DNA of 64,000 nucleotides from Diadophis punctatus similis (GCA_023053685.1 JALIGW010000013.1:19614501-19678500), one strand, 5' to 3'. Numbered from the stretch's first letter, positions 23,146-36,077 are shown. Numbers and translations are program-made. Notes: generated by a model from the letters alone, not told the origin.

Positions 23146-23905
23146 ATCTGTTCTGAAACCAGGCAGTATCTAGTTTATCATTTAAATACCTTACATAAAC
23201 TTTTATTAATTACACTCAACAAGCTGATTGGGCAATAATTTGTTGGATTTCTCTCTTCTCCATTTTTTTTGGTAAAGAGACACAATGATTGTTGCTCACC
23301 ATATCTCAAGAATTCGTACAAATCTATTTGTAAAATGAAAAAAAAAATGAAGCAAGGTGTCCATCATTCTATATTGCTTTGTATTATTTCTATGGTGATA
23401 AAATTGCAGGATTCTCACATTGAGAGCATTGCTTGGAGGCCAAATGCCCAAAGTAACATACTTAGATCAAAAAATTACATAGGGTCATAGTGGCAGCTTT
23501 TTCCCCCTATAGCAACAGTTGTTTGTATACTTTTTTGTTTGTTTGTTTTAATTATCTCACATACAATAGGTTCTGTAGAAGTCTGTTTGTATCATTATTA
23601 CCAATGTTCAGTAACTTATCCTTTGCTTCTTTGTATTCACTCTCCAATCAGAAGTGGTATGTGATCCATGTTGATAGGCAGGTGCCAAGCAGATGCTGGT
23701 TATCACTGATTCAAGTAATTGCATGATCTTAGCAGAAGGGGCTAGGAAATAATTTCCATCCTGATTGTTAACCAGTTGGGAGTAGATTTGAAGTACTGGT
23801 TCTGAAGTAAGAATTGCCGCAACTTATTTCTGCTATTTAGCTGGCCATCTTGACTGAGTGAGACAATTCCCTTTTTCATCTACATTTATTGGGGTTCAGA
23901 ATGTA

Positions 23906-24040
23906 CCCTGTTTCCCCCAAAATAAAACATCCCCTGATAATAATCCCAATCGGGCTTTTGAGTGCATGGCAATCAGCCCAAGCGCTTATTTCAGGGTTCA
24001 AAAAAATATAAGACAGGGTCTTATTTTCGGGAAAACACGG
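23906..24040. mobile_element. mariner-like MITE, short internally deleted copy
   Basis: 135 bp bounded by TA dinucleotides (23904-23905, 24041-24042). It has terminal inverted repeats CCCTGTTTCCCCC and GGGAAAACACGG and matches the ends of the longer element at 58914-59218. There is no coding region. Confidence 0.8.
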
Positions 24041-24278
24041 TAATATAGTAGATGCAAGATAGAACTGGACTAATTACAATTTTGAATATGAGCATTTACC
24101 TTTACTTTTAAATATGGCATTAAGGATCATGATATGACAGTATAATCGATAGGAGAGTATTGGTCTTACTCAGTGAGAAAAGTCAGCTGGGTAGTCTTCC
24201 CTCACTGCTTCATTTAACAAATGGAAGTTCAATTGATACAGTAGTTATAAGAAGCAAAGGCCTTCATTAATTGCTTTT

Positions 24279-24306
24279 GGGGTTAGGGTTAGGGTTAGGG
24301 TTAGGG
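24279..24306 (+). repeat. Short interstitial telomere-like repeat (TTAGGG)4
   Basis: Four consecutive GGTTAG-phase units end exactly at the left edge of a hAT element. One more GGTTAGGG lies at the right edge (25036-25043). Confidence 0.93.
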
Positions 24307-25035
24307 CAGGGGCAGGTTCCTAATTTTTTTACTGCCACTCTGTGTGCGTGGCTTATTTTGTGGGTGTGGCTTGCCAGCCATATGACCGGGTGGGCATGGG
24401 CCTCGGGAGCTTGGCAGCGGCCGGAGAAGTGGGGGGGGCATTGCCCACCCACAACGCAGCCCCCCGCAGCGGGAGCAAGACTGCGGCAGTGGTTCTTCTA
24501 GGAGGCTCCGTCCGGCCTGAATGCTTCTCCCTAGGCTCCTGCTGCCTGTTCCCCCTCCCCTCAGCAGCTTGAGAAGCCTAGGATCATCACCGCGCGTTCG
24601 TGGCTTCTCGAACTGCTGAAGGGAGGGGAACTGAGATAGGTCCTGCTGCCCATTCCCCCTCCCCTCAGCAGCTCGAGAAGCCTCAAACATGCGAAAATGC
24701 CTAGGATCATCACCGCACGTTCGTGGCTTCTCGGACTGCTGAAGGGAGGGGAATGGAGATAGCTCCTGCTGCCCATTCTTTCAGCATCTCATGCGCTCCC
24801 TCAGCCATCCTTCCCTGCTTGGACTCACTGTGGGGTAGGAAGGCAGCGCTTGTGCAGTGCCGGAAGCTCGGCTTCTGGGCATGTGCAGAAGAAATTTTTT
24901 TTAATTAAAAAAAAATTTTTAAAAAAAAATGGCAGCGCCCAGGCACTGGCAACCGACTGCACTGGTACTGTGACGTCACCAGCGGGCTCCTACCGGTGCT
25001 ATAGAGTGGACCGCACCAGTAGGAACCCACCACTG
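24307..25035. mobile_element. hAT element family A, copy 3 (729 bp)
   Basis: It starts CAGGGGCAGGTTCC and ends GGAACCCACCACTG. It is flanked by a perfect 8-bp duplication GGTTAGGG (24299-24306 and 25036-25043). It has no transposase. The interior holds two copies of a unit of about 105-120 bp (about 24535-24639 and 24640-24761). In each unit, CCCCTCCCCTCAGCAG and CTGCTGAAGGGAGGGG form inverted arms. Confidence 0.9.
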
Positions 25036-25044
25036 GGTTAGGGA

Positions 25045-27085
25045 CATTATCCCCTTTTACCCTATAACTTTTTTCAGATTTTCCTCTTTATTTCTATACT
25101 ATTCTTTCATAGGATGAGGATTGATCCCACAGAAAAAATGAAAACTCCCTAAATCCAATTGGGAATGACTTCTTTGAATGCTAGTGAGGCTTATGTGTGT
25201 TTCCTTATCATTACTATGCAGTCATTTTTTAAGTATTTGTATAAAATATGTATTGATATTTTTTCTCTTAGTATGTTTAAATAATATTGAGAACTGGGAA
25301 TTTTTTTCAGTCCTATGTGCATATTTTATTCAGGTCAAGGGAATAATAAAATAATTTTCAGTTGCTGAAGTGGGAAGCACTGACATTTATAACTACCTCC
25401 TGGGTGGTAAAAGTCATCCAGCTATTTAACTTATTGAGAAGTTTCCTATGTTATACTGGGTGAGCTATATAAAGAAGAAGGAAGGACATTATATTTAGTT
25501 CACACTGGTATTGCTTTTTGTAAAGAGAAGATATCAAACAAGTAATCATTATTTTAAAGTGTGCAGTACAATTCATTTTTAAAGGATACGTTAGGGACAA
25601 AGAGTTGTGAACACTTTAGCAAAAATGTGCCTGTAATTATAGTAAATTGAAATTATTCATAATACAAGAATATCTGAATTACCAGAGGGTCAAACAGTGA
25701 CATTGAACCTTGGGACATCCTTATGCAACCAAAAAACCAAGCTAGCTGTTCAGATACATGAATTGTTTTATTCCTTCATTTCATTCCATCAAAAGTGTAA
25801 CCAGCCTGGAGAAGAGGTTAATAATGGAGGCTGATAATGTCTGGCAAAAATTGGATAAGGGGGTAAAATAATAAGTTATCAGAAAGTAGTAACTGAAAAT
25901 ATGGTGTCTTTATTGTGGCAAAATCATGTGACATCATTGCTGCTGATCACAAAATAATCTTTATTGCTGCAAGATAAATATTCTTTACTGCAGAACATTT
26001 ATAGGCAATGTACAAATCCTCATGCCAAAGTTATGGAATTTCTAATTAACTCAGCTTCAGGAGTTCAGCATAGGAGTGTGCTTGTATTGAATCTATATGC
26101 AGTGTGCTTTATAGTTTAATGTCAAGCAATGTGTTAATGTTTAAATATATTTGCACCTTATCCTTTTGTGAAATATTTATTCCACCTCTTTGCTAACATC
26201 TTGTGCAAATTGGAACAAACTGGAAACATTTGTACTTACATTTTGCAAATTAATGAGACAACTTGTGAACCTAGAATAAATTTTTCCAAGACACTTTACA
26301 TTGCTTGTGGAGAAAAGTGGTAGACTGAAGATTGTTCCGCCAAAAATGGAACCAACACTTGTGGCAAAGGAGTCAATGAATAGATCAGCTCCTTCAAGCA
26401 TCTCTGGACAAAGGCAGGACATGAGATCACCCAAGCTGTGCTCCATGTTATACAGTCTGTTTCCAGAAGAAATGTTACAGGAAAAGATATGCAACAAAAT
26501 TTATACAAAAACACAAACAAGATTTTGAACAAGATTTGTCATTAGATATAAAAAAAATTGGATGGGGTGTTAAAAATTAAGAAAGAAATAAAAAAATGTC
26601 AATCCCAGAGAGCAATTGGAATAATTTATTTTTGCTGGATTTACAAAGTAGGCTATTTGAAGTAGTGAAGATATTTGGAATAAGGATCAACAATCATCAG
26701 AATGTATTAAAGAGCAAGATTGTTGTACATAAAAAGAGGGAACACCAAGTCAGTTGATTTGAACAGGGTTAAAATGGGACATGTTATTTAGGGTGGTTCT
26801 TTATGGATTTGCTGACATCTGGACTGGAAAAAAGTTATGATTAAAGATTGTATATTGCCTATTTTGCAATAGAGGTTTATGAACATTCTGTTTAGTTTCT
26901 TGTAACAACTTAGATGATATTCAGCCTGTATCTTAAGCTACCACATTCTTCTACTGGATAATTTCCCAGCTGCTGTACCCTGCTACCTTTCTATTTCTGG
27001 AAAGAGGTAGTCAATTATTTTCCTTCCTCTGGATAGGTTTTATATATGTTTGCATGCATATGTTTATATAAACATACATATTCAT
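25045..27085. other. Gene-free AT-rich stretch
   Basis: No gene or named repeat was identified. Overlapping open frames of up to 106 aa at 26177-26532 on both strands show no domain, and I do not call them genes. Confidence 0.45.
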
Positions 27086-27089
27086 TACA

Positions 27090-27278
27090 CCATAGATAGT
27101 CCAAAGTGGTCCCTATTTTTCTTGCATTTTTTCATGCTTTCGAACTGCTAGGTTGGCAGAAGCTGGGGCAAGTAATGGGAGCTCACTCCATTACGTGCGC
27201 TAGGGATTCGAACCGCCGAACTGCCAACTTTTCTATTCTACAAGCTCAGCGTCTTAGCCACTGAGCCACCGTGCCCCC
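27090..27278 (-). mobile_element. tRNA-derived SINE, second family
   Basis: The minus strand begins with a tRNA-like head 'GGCACGGTGGCTCAGTGGCT' (A box) and carries a B box 'GGTTCGAATCCC', followed by a non-tRNA body containing 'agcttctgccaacctagcag'. It is truncated at the left near 27090. It sits directly beside a MITE starting at about 27282. Confidence 0.82.
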
Positions 27279-27281
27279 CAT

Positions 27282-27870
27282 ATAGGTAGTCCTAAATTTA
27301 TGATTGTTTTTAGTGACTATTTGAAATTTCAATAGTGCTGAACAAAGAGGCTTACAACCCCTGCATGAAGTTACAGCTGCTGAAGCACCCCCACAGTCAC
27401 ATAAATAAAATTTGGGTGCTTTGAAATTCCTTATGAGGCCCATCATTCCTCACCTTCCTTAGGCCTGCAAGGCCTGCCATCCTGGAAGTGAGTTCCATTT
27501 TGGGAGGAGCTGCAATTGGGAGGACGAAGGCCTGTGGGAACTCCAAGAGGTGGAATGGGAAGTGGAACACAAGATGCTGCAGGTGGGGGGGGGTCATTGG
27601 GAGGCCTGGAGCATGCCATGTATGAGCTGGGGAGTACTGAAATGCAGACCTGAGCCTTCACTAAAGCCTCCCATGTCCTTCCCAATCCCTGAAGCACCCC
27701 ATACTCTAATTAACCACCTGCATGTTCACTTAACGACCCCATCATGGATAGCAGAGACAGAAGTCATTAAGCGAGACAATCACAATGGCACCTCATTTAA
27801 TAACTGACACGACTTGCAACTGTAACAGGCAGATTCCATTATGGTCATAAATCAAGGGCTATTCGTAGTT
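27282..27870. mobile_element. CAGGTAGTCC-family MITE, diverged copy
   Basis: The left end 'taggtagtcctaaatttatgattg' and the right end 'ggtcataaatcaagggcta' are imperfect inverted repeats. Inner blocks ('gttcacttaacgaccccat', 'cattaagcgagacaatcac') match the type also seen at 54240-54511. The centre holds extra unrelated-looking sequence. Confidence 0.6.
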
Positions 27871-27874
27871 GGAC

Positions 27875-29235
27875 ACAAGGTACAGAAAAAGAATGGAAAT
27901 ACTTTGTGGAGAAAAAAAAGCATTGGATTGGGCTAGAAATTGTTGGTTTATTGGTGTCAGTTTAGTGAAGAGTCCAGTACAAAAATGTTGAGTTAGTTTT
28001 AGATTTAGGAGAATCCTAAATTTAAAGAAGTCAATAGAAGTTGTTACAATCAGGAACAAGCTATATCTGACAGAAGTTAGCTTCTCTCAGCTGAAAGCAC
28101 CTGCTACAATTCAAAATTGGCTAACAAAGATGTCTAGATGCCAACACAGAACATTAAAAAAAAGCTGGAGGGACCAAGTTCTTCAAGACACATGATCACA
28201 ATACCTGCATAAAGGATACCCAGCTGAGAACATTTAAAATGATTTACAATCCTTTGAAGCCAATGGGAATTTGAAAACAAATATTCCAATGTAATTTTAT
28301 ACTGTAAGAGTTTGGATTCAGCACAACTTCAATGGGTTGTCTGTCATATTAAAGTAACTGGAATTAATGGAACTTAAATGAGGCATGGCTAACCTATTAA
28401 TTTCAACAAGTCTGAAATTGATTGTATTAATCTACGCTATAAATAAATAAATAAAGCCTGCTTTAAATAGAAGAGGAGGGAAATAACTGTTGAGAAAACC
28501 TATTAAATTCTTCATTTCAGGAAGCACAATGGCTTTTGTTCTGAATAAATGTATTCTATAATTATATTTCCCAATTACCAGTACCTATTATCAGAAGTCA
28601 AGACAAGTGGTTGGTGAGGTCAGGAGGCAAACATCTCAAGAACTATTCAAAGGATCTTCTTTTTTAAGAACAAAAGTAAAAGAAAGGTCCCAGATTAGCA
28701 CTATATTTAGAGATGGCTTTGTTCGTTTTAAGTCTGCATTCCCAAAGCAGGAAGTTTTATATCACATATTCAATGCAGTGTTAATTAGAAAGAGACCATT
28801 TTTTCATTATATACACTGCTTTATGTAACAGAAACAAATAATAGAAGCATGACATTTGTCACTTTGCTTATTTGACTGAAAACTGGGTTTTACTCATTAC
28901 TTATAAACTGCTGCAATCAGGGATACAAATGAGCAAATTATTACATACACAAAAATGTGAAACCTCAGGTGCCTCTTCTTTACCTGGGATTGGCTTTCAT
29001 TCACATTGAGTACTTCCCCAAAATCTAGAATTGTAATGGAATAGAATATGTGTGGATCCAAGCAATGTGGTCTTTGGTAAAAGATGAAACTTTTGTCAAT
29101 GTATGGTAGCCAGAATGGCAATAATCCCTGGGACCACCATGGCTGGTTTATGTCATAATCTTTCAATTTTGATTTAATATGTGATCTTCTCCAACTCTTT
29201 GTCTTCTGTTTCATTATCTCCTTGGCACATTAATT
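27875..29235. other. Unassigned AT-rich DNA
   Basis: No gene or named repeat was recognised. Confidence 0.45.
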
Positions 29236-29239
29236 ATCC

Positions 29240-30130
29240 ATACTTTCTTCTTTTAAATCTGATGTTTAATGGGCTAAGACTTTATCAATTTGTATTCAGA
29301 AATCCCACAGTAATTTAATCTGTTCATTTTTGACTTTTCAATTTTGTTTCACCAATTTTTCATTACCGACACATGATAATTTACAGAAGTTCTAGTAAAT
29401 CATTTTGTCATGTTGTGTAATATCATTGTTTATAATCAATTTGTGTGTTCTTTTTGCATGTGCTCAGTATACGGTCTACTGTTTGTTTTGGTTCTTTGCA
29501 CTATCTGCCTTTTGAATCATTTGACAATTTTTTTCAGTTCTGAGCTTGATTGCCTTAATTCAAATAGTTTGCTTTTGAGCAGCCAAAATCAACTCCTCAG
29601 TTTCTTTTTTTAATGTTCCAGTTGTTAGCCATTGTCAGGTTTTATTTTTATCCACTTTCCTCTTAATCTTTTGTAGACTTGACTATATAATGCTTTTACT
29701 TGCCAGCATTCTGTTCTTGTGTTTATTACATTATTTTGCTATTCATGTGTTTTTTTCCTGGACATTCAGTAAGTTTCCATTTTTAACTTGCATCAGTGCT
29801 TGTTCTTGGCTGTCTTCTATGTAATCTGCTTATGCATGCTTTTCTTTTTTGATAGTTTGATTGACTTGAAGTAAACCTCAGCCTCCATTTCTTTGGGCCA
29901 GGTATAATCTATCAATATCACTATGAGGATGTAATATTCATTAGCTTTCTTGTTTTTCAGTCAAATTCAGCTTCTGTCCAGTTTATAATTCCAGCAGTGT
30001 GTTGAATCAAAGGTATAGCACAGATACTGATGGGGTTGATGGCGTTTCCATCATTCAATTTTGTCTTTAGCACTTTTCCCACTCTTTGGATCTATTATTT
30101 ATTAATCATGTTTTCAACTTGTCCATACTG
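29240..30130 (-). mobile_element. R4/Dong-like LINE relic, ORF C-terminal part
   Basis: Translating the minus strand in shifting frames gives fragments typical of this vertebrate LINE type: 'NWTEAEFD..KTRKLMN', 'DRLYLAQRNGG', 'QTIKKE', 'KKETEELILAAQ'-like and 'SLEQALMQ'-like pieces between about 29480 and 30010. Stops and indels are frequent, so no frame survives. The clade is inferred from memory of the family pattern, not from a search. Confidence 0.5.
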
Positions 30131-30504
30131 ATTTTACCCAACAGTAAAATGTTCAGATATTTTAATAGTTTTTAAAATAATTTTAAAGTATTATTATCAT
30201 TTATAATTTAAAGTTCTAGGACTGCTCATTTACCAGCAAACTCTGGGTAGTAGACAAGAATTAAAAACACACAAAAAGCAATGCTTTAAAGCCACAAATA
30301 GTGGTTTTAAAGATGAAGATGTGGTGGACATAACAGGGAATGGGGAAAAAAACCCACAGCATATTGCTTGAAGCTAAGAAACAATAATAAATAATAATGA
30401 AATAATTTAAAATAAATGTTCTTTATAGACAAGAGTAGTCTAATCTTGAAATGCTACTAGTACTTCAAATTAGCTTTCATGTTTTAAGAAAGTGAGGTTA
30501 TCAA

Positions 30505-30717
30505 CAGGGGTGGGTTCTACTTACCTTCCCTACCAGTTCCCATTGCGTTGAAAGTGCGCGTTTTGCATGCGCAGAGGGTTCTTTGCAAGCCGATTTCACG
30601 GAGCAGTGACTGGAGAACCGGTTCAGGGGCATGGCCAGCCGACCATCGCTGCCAGTTCAGCAAGCGGGGGCAAATTCCCGCCACCGGTACAGGAGAACCG
30701 GCAGCCACCCACCACTG
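30505..30717. mobile_element. hAT MITE family A, copy 4
   Basis: 213 bp, ends CAGGGGTGGGTTC and CCACCCACCACTG. It is flanked by a perfect 8-bp duplication GTTATCAA (30497-30504 and 30718-30725). The internal 'gagaaccgg' motifs are shared with other copies. Confidence 0.92.
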
Positions 30718-30725
30718 GTTATCAA

Positions 30726-33360
30726 GATATAAATTGTTTTAATCTATCCAATGTTAGGTATAACATTGATAGCTCTAATTCATGTAACTACTTCAATAAT
30801 TTTGGAGGGAAACATAGACACAGTGAGTATGTAGTCATGTATGTAAAAGGATTGGAACTAGGAGTCAAAAATGACTTGACATATAATCAATCAATCAATC
30901 AATCAATCATACACCTGACATCTCAACAATATTGTTTCTAGCAAAGTGTTCGTAAATAATTTCCTATTTCCTATCAGCAAGAACAGCTAAGTAAACAACA
31001 GTGTTTTGAAATAGAAATGTTCCTCTTATTTGTTCTTCACCAGCTGATTTTTGTATTATGTGCCAAATGTCTCTCAAATACCTTCCTGGTCTTCTTTCAG
31101 AAAGTTTAAATCTGATGTTGCAGGGGAACTGTCAGTCTATTTGACCATAGTATTTGGAAGACAGAGGAGGTAAAATAAAAGCACACGGTGTTCCAATTTT
31201 ATTATTATTGTATTATTTTTATCACTTTAAAACTTATTGTAAATCACTGATAACCTTGGTAGTTGACAGTGTGATAAGTTTAAGAAATAAAGAAATAAAG
31301 AAATACTATAACATGGTCTGCCAGCTGAAAAAGCAAAGAGCAATATCACATTTTCTACTCTAAACCAAAACGCACTATTGCTGAACAAGAATTCTTATTT
31401 TTCTCAGAAAGCATTTTATAAAGGACAAATAGACGGTATATAAAATAACAATCAGAACTTCATGCAGCTTTTGTTGTCATTTCATAAATATCCTTGCATC
31501 TTGATTACTGATACACTTCTGATTGATAAAAATCAAGTGTATTGTTATTAAACTTAAAGGATTATTAAGAATACTTAGGAGGTTTAAAATATACAGTACA
31601 TCTAGCCAGCATTCCGGTGGTGTCATGTTTTTTGTGATTATGGAATGTTATCCAGACAGAGACTTATTCAGTGATTCTAAAGGAAATTAAAAGTGCATCA
31701 AAAAGGAAATATTTAACTTTATCACAATTAAATGTCCAGATATTCATACTAAAATACTTTAATAGCCAACTAAGAATGTTAAAGCATTCTGCTAACAATT
31801 ACTATACAAATGAATTTATAAGATCCAGGTTTCTACCATAGCAAAGCAACAGTGACCATCCTTCTCTGGTCCAAACCTGTAGGGGTGGAAAACATGTATT
31901 TGCAGAAGTTGCATCCAACAAAAATATTATCAGAAATTACATAGGGGGAAAAAGCAAACACATAGAAAAAAACACACACACACAAACACCGCACACACAC
32001 AAAGTCTAAGTACATTTTAAAAGAGGTCACATGGTGACAATTGATGTAAAAATGATGTAAAAATGTAACAATGTATATAGAAAATGCACATCAAAAAGGA
32101 AGATTAGAGAAATGTGCATTTTTAAAAATGAAAAATAATGTTACAACTGAGATATAGGTAGGTAGGTAGGTAGGGGGATAGAGAGAGAGAGAGAGAGAGG
32201 TCTGCCTTCTTACAAAGGTGAGAAATTGTTTCAGATGTATAGATAGAATATAGATTATATAGATTTGTATAATTCATCCTAATTACTGTATATTCTTTTG
32301 CATATACTGTATATGCGCCTTCAGTATTCATGATTCAGGAGCCTGTCTTGCTAATTGCCAGTTCTAGAAACATTATTGAGACACATTATTATGAAGGACT
32401 AAGCGCAGGCTGCCTTGCTGTCTCAGAGTTTATCCTGAAGAACCATCCTCAGAAAGTATATTTAAATAAGAAACCTATTCAAGCTGCCAGACATCTTGCA
32501 GACATATGCTTTTGTTCATATTTTGAAAATAACCCTATGTTGTTCTTAACTTTAGTTCTTGTTTTGGTTGGGTAGCTTGTTCTTTGCATAGACATATGAT
32601 GAACAATTGCTTGCGTGAAGTAGCAGGTAACACAGCTGTTATTGTTCCCCCTACTCATTTCTTCAAGGCTATCATGTTGGAAGAGTGGTAGTTTACCATG
32701 ACTATAGATCACCAAGCTTCTATGATATACCATCGACATGATAATAGTTGAAGGGTGTTCTTCATCGTGTGAGGATGAATGCCTCCCAAGGCAGCAAATA
32801 ACCAGGACTTTAGGTTCATTTAAAAGAATGAACTATACCTAGTCTGAATAATATCCTCCAAGCTCAAGGATCTTTCTCGGGTTAATTTAGGAGTCTTGCT
32901 AAGAATTTGCTCAATCCACTTTTATTTGCCCTTTTCCGTGCAGAATCATTTCAAGATTCATACTGATTTGCTTAATAGGGTTCTGCAGGAAGCCATATTA
33001 TATGGAGACAGAAGTGATAAGCAGATTGGAATATTTGAAATGATATCTCTGGCATTTCTAACATGCTGTTTTCTGAGTGAATTCAACTCCTTGCTCATTT
33101 AACAAGTATGAGACACGTCCGTTTATTATTATGCCATTTTTCCTACCCTGCCACACAAGGATTCATATGGAATATGTAATTTGGAAATATAATTTCATAC
33201 ACAGTGGATTATTATTATTATTATTCCTATCACCCTTGTTTTTGCAAAAATGGAGCAAGCCATGCATATAATCAAATGTTTTAAAATAGATCAAAATATT
33301 GGAGATCACAAACAATATTAAATAAACTAAGAGTAAAAGATCATCCATCCTGAAACTGGA
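30726..33360. other. Gene-free stretch with short microsatellites
   Basis: It holds a (CAAT)n run at about 30885-30910, (GAAATAAA)-type repeats near 31266-31302, CA-rich DNA at 31970-32000, and (TAGG)n/(GA)n at 32153-32200. No gene or transposon was recognised. Confidence 0.5.
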
Positions 33361-33364
33361 TAGC

Positions 33365-33890
33365 TTGCTTGTTTACTTATTTAATCAATTTATATAGCTG
33401 CCCAATTTGTAAACTGCAACTGTGAGTGGTCCACATAAGATTAAAGCCAACATTAACACCAACTAAAAAAAGCACAATCCAATTGAGACAAGGTCACAGT
33501 AATTTCATATGAGCTACATTCACATGACAGGTTCATCTACCATTCTGACCTAAAGCTCAGGGGAAAAGCTAGGTCTTCAAGGCTTGTGGCAGGAGGCCAA
33601 CAGTATCAGGGCCATCTAAATCTGAGAAGGTTAGCTGTTTCAAACGGAAATGCCAGAACAGAGAAAAGATGCCTTCTGGGTCCCATCAGATACATTATTA
33701 TATGGAGGAGACCTTGTTGATCTAGTAAGGATGGGAAGAGTCAGTTGGAGATACTTGGTTCTGCAGGTAACCTGGCCTTGTGCCATGAAGAGTATTATAG
33801 ATGATATCCAATACCTTGAACTATACCAAAAACATACTGGGAGCCAATGAAATTTATAGAACAGTGATATTATATGGTTATAGAGTGGTG
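33365..33890 (-). mobile_element. Ancient L2 LINE relic, 3' portion
   Basis: The left end 'tttacttatttaatcaatttatatagctgccc' and the order of later segments ('ccttgtgccatgaagagtattatag', 'ccttgaactatacc', 'gggagccaatg') parallel the young L2 at 11401-11960 read in the same sense. No frame is retained. Confidence 0.5.
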
Positions 33891-34930
33891 TGGCCAAACT
33901 AATAAAATATCAATGCACATCTATAGAACTGCAACACTGATTTAGTCTGGTTTTGTTGACACTTTAATTATGGTCAAAATTGTGTTGTTACACAGTGTCG
34001 AGAACCGGATTTCAGTGGAAACTAGGTTCCTTGTGCTATTACATCATTTGTAAACCTCTCCTTATTTCCTCTGAGCAGGCTTAGAGTTCCCACTTTGATC
34101 TTTTTATAAAATGTTATCTTTAAAAATATTTCCATTGTGTCTAGTATCAAAAGATTCTGTCTGCTTCTTTCACTTGAGTCTCCAATTTACTGAATTCCCT
34201 AATTCTCTAAATCTACTTAATAAGAGATAGCAGTCTTTTAATTGAACAAATCATTTTTAAATGTAAAAGTTCTGATCCCACTCATGATAATTTCACTGTC
34301 ATATACAGTATAATCATAAATAACCTGATCTATCAAGTATTTCTATTTCTAAAATTGAAAGCATATCTAATTCTCTTTCTGTGTATTTTACATAACTACG
34401 TTATTTGCTATTGAGGGTAGAAGGGAAAAGAAGTACCATACTTTTGATACACTAACTGAACTTTCTGGTGATGATCTTCTGTATTGCTATCTTTATCCCT
34501 GTCTCAGCAACAAATAAACAAACAAAATGCATAGCCAAAATATATCTAGAAGCCAGTTATTCTGAAGTCAAACATCCTATTTAGGGCAGACTAAAAACTG
34601 CAAAGAGGTCATTGTTTGCATTTTTTTTTCAAATGAAAAGTTACGCATAGTTTGTTTGGAGAGGCCAGCTAATGTATTTCTTTATAGCCTTGGCAATATT
34701 CATTTTTTAAAAAGATGCAATAATATTCATTTTAAAATCATGGATTTTTTCCTTATATCTTATTTGTATTTATATTTAAGAATATCTCTATTTAACATAT
34801 TAACTTCAATAAGTATGCCATTCTTCTAGAAGGAGATTTCAAATTGGATGTGGATATTCTTTCAACCTATTTATCAACTCTTTTTTAATGTATTAGTTAT
34901 ATTATATATTACTATATATATATGTCTTCA

Positions 34931-34934
<4 letters not shown>

Positions 34935-35011
<77 letters not shown>
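34935..35011 (+). repeat. (TA)n microsatellite
   Basis: About 77 bp of uninterrupted TA. The flanking word ATATATGTCTTCAAT occurs on both sides (ending near 34932 and 35020), suggesting duplication during expansion. Confidence 0.93.
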
Positions 35012-35013
<2 letters not shown>

Positions 35014-35934
35014 TTCAATGAACACAAAATTTGGTTTAAGCACAAATAGATGGTTTGGGGGGAAAAGTTAGTAAATGGAAAAAAATTAAAAATATTTTTT
35101 CTAGGAAATTAAACCATCAAATATAGTTGAAATTTGTTTCCTCGGTTTTATGCTCCAAAATATAATTAATAAATGAGTTATATGACAATGATAGTGTTGA
35201 CATAAAGAACTAGCCATTTGGATTAAAAAAGAAGTAGGTAACTAAAATCAAAAGAATCAATTAGATTCATCTTTTTCATACATTCATTTTTATACCTATT
35301 CATTTAAGCAACTATACAGTAAAAATATTTTGTTATCTAGAACCTCCGTTTTTTAAATTCATTTTCCAGAAGGCGAGGCTATTGTCCTCCTTTCAAATCA
35401 TACTTAATACCAGGCCTTTTAATCTTTAGGAATCATTCAATAGCTTAACCATTCCTTTTGTCTTTTAAGGGTCCTGATAGTGATGTCCCTTCTGTGTTAT
35501 TGTATGTTTTAAATTAATTTCTTATTTATTGTGCTAGATATTAATGGATTGATGAGTGAGCTATACGTATTTTATACAGTACAAATGAATTATTGGGCAA
35601 ATGAATGAATATGCAGCACTCCAGCTACATCAACACTTTGAAAGAACTGTGGCATAAGCAAAAGCTGTGATAACATACACTGGCTATGTGCTAAAGTGTC
35701 ATTAAAGGGGGCTAGAATCACAACTGTGACATCTAGGATTCAGTGGCAAAAATAATGTATCTTCTCAACTTTTCTGTCCTCCTCCTTCACACACATATAT
35801 AGAGTATTCTACTAATGTAGTTTTATTTTATGACATTGTTTTCATTGATTTAGATGTCAATTGTTTTGTCTATGTTCTAACACACTCTGACAACTGAATG
35901 AAGCTGGGTTGAATTGGTGGAAATGTTCATCCAT

Positions 35935-36077
35935 TGTTGCTTAAATGAATTTGGTTGGTTTACTGGTTGTAAAATTGAATCTGGTCATGTGATGACACAA
36001 CTTAAAATTCCAACAACTTATAACCAAAATGCTGGGCTGAATTGTGGTCATACATCGAGAGTACTACCTGTAGTCTA
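35935..36077 (-). mobile_element. CAGGTAGTCC-family MITE fragment
   Basis: The right end reads 'atcgagagtactacctgta', the terminal repeat of the copy at 54240-54511. It is preceded by 'attgtggtcatac' and 'ctgggctgaattg', which continue the family's terminal region. The other terminus is missing. Confidence 0.6.

Larger units (their letters stand above)
18715..23265 (-). mobile_element. Degenerate LINE split by younger insertions
   Basis: Minus-strand RT motifs appear in the correct order across several insertions. 'NYCPISLL' lies near 23220-23250. 'EQASFKPGRS' and 'DLKSAFDSI' lie at about 22850-22985. 'YANDVAIL' (a variant of YADD) lies near 21960-21990. 'FCEEEMLLINHSKTKVLVFSK' and 'EQVKTFKYLG' lie at about 19190-19340. 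They are interrupted by LINE X (22985-23145), LINE X (21197-21940) and L2 (19343-21195). 18715-19150 includes a second, oppositely oriented copy of the FKYLG region. Stops are common. The clade is uncertain. Confidence 0.6.

Noticed and set aside
24271..24776. GC-rich open frames inside hAT copy 3
   Set aside because: They run through palindromic duplicated units and do not resemble a hAT transposase.
26177..26532. Overlapping open frames that might be a host exon
   Set aside because: No recognisable domain, no consistent splice signals, and open frames on both strands are expected by chance in this composition.
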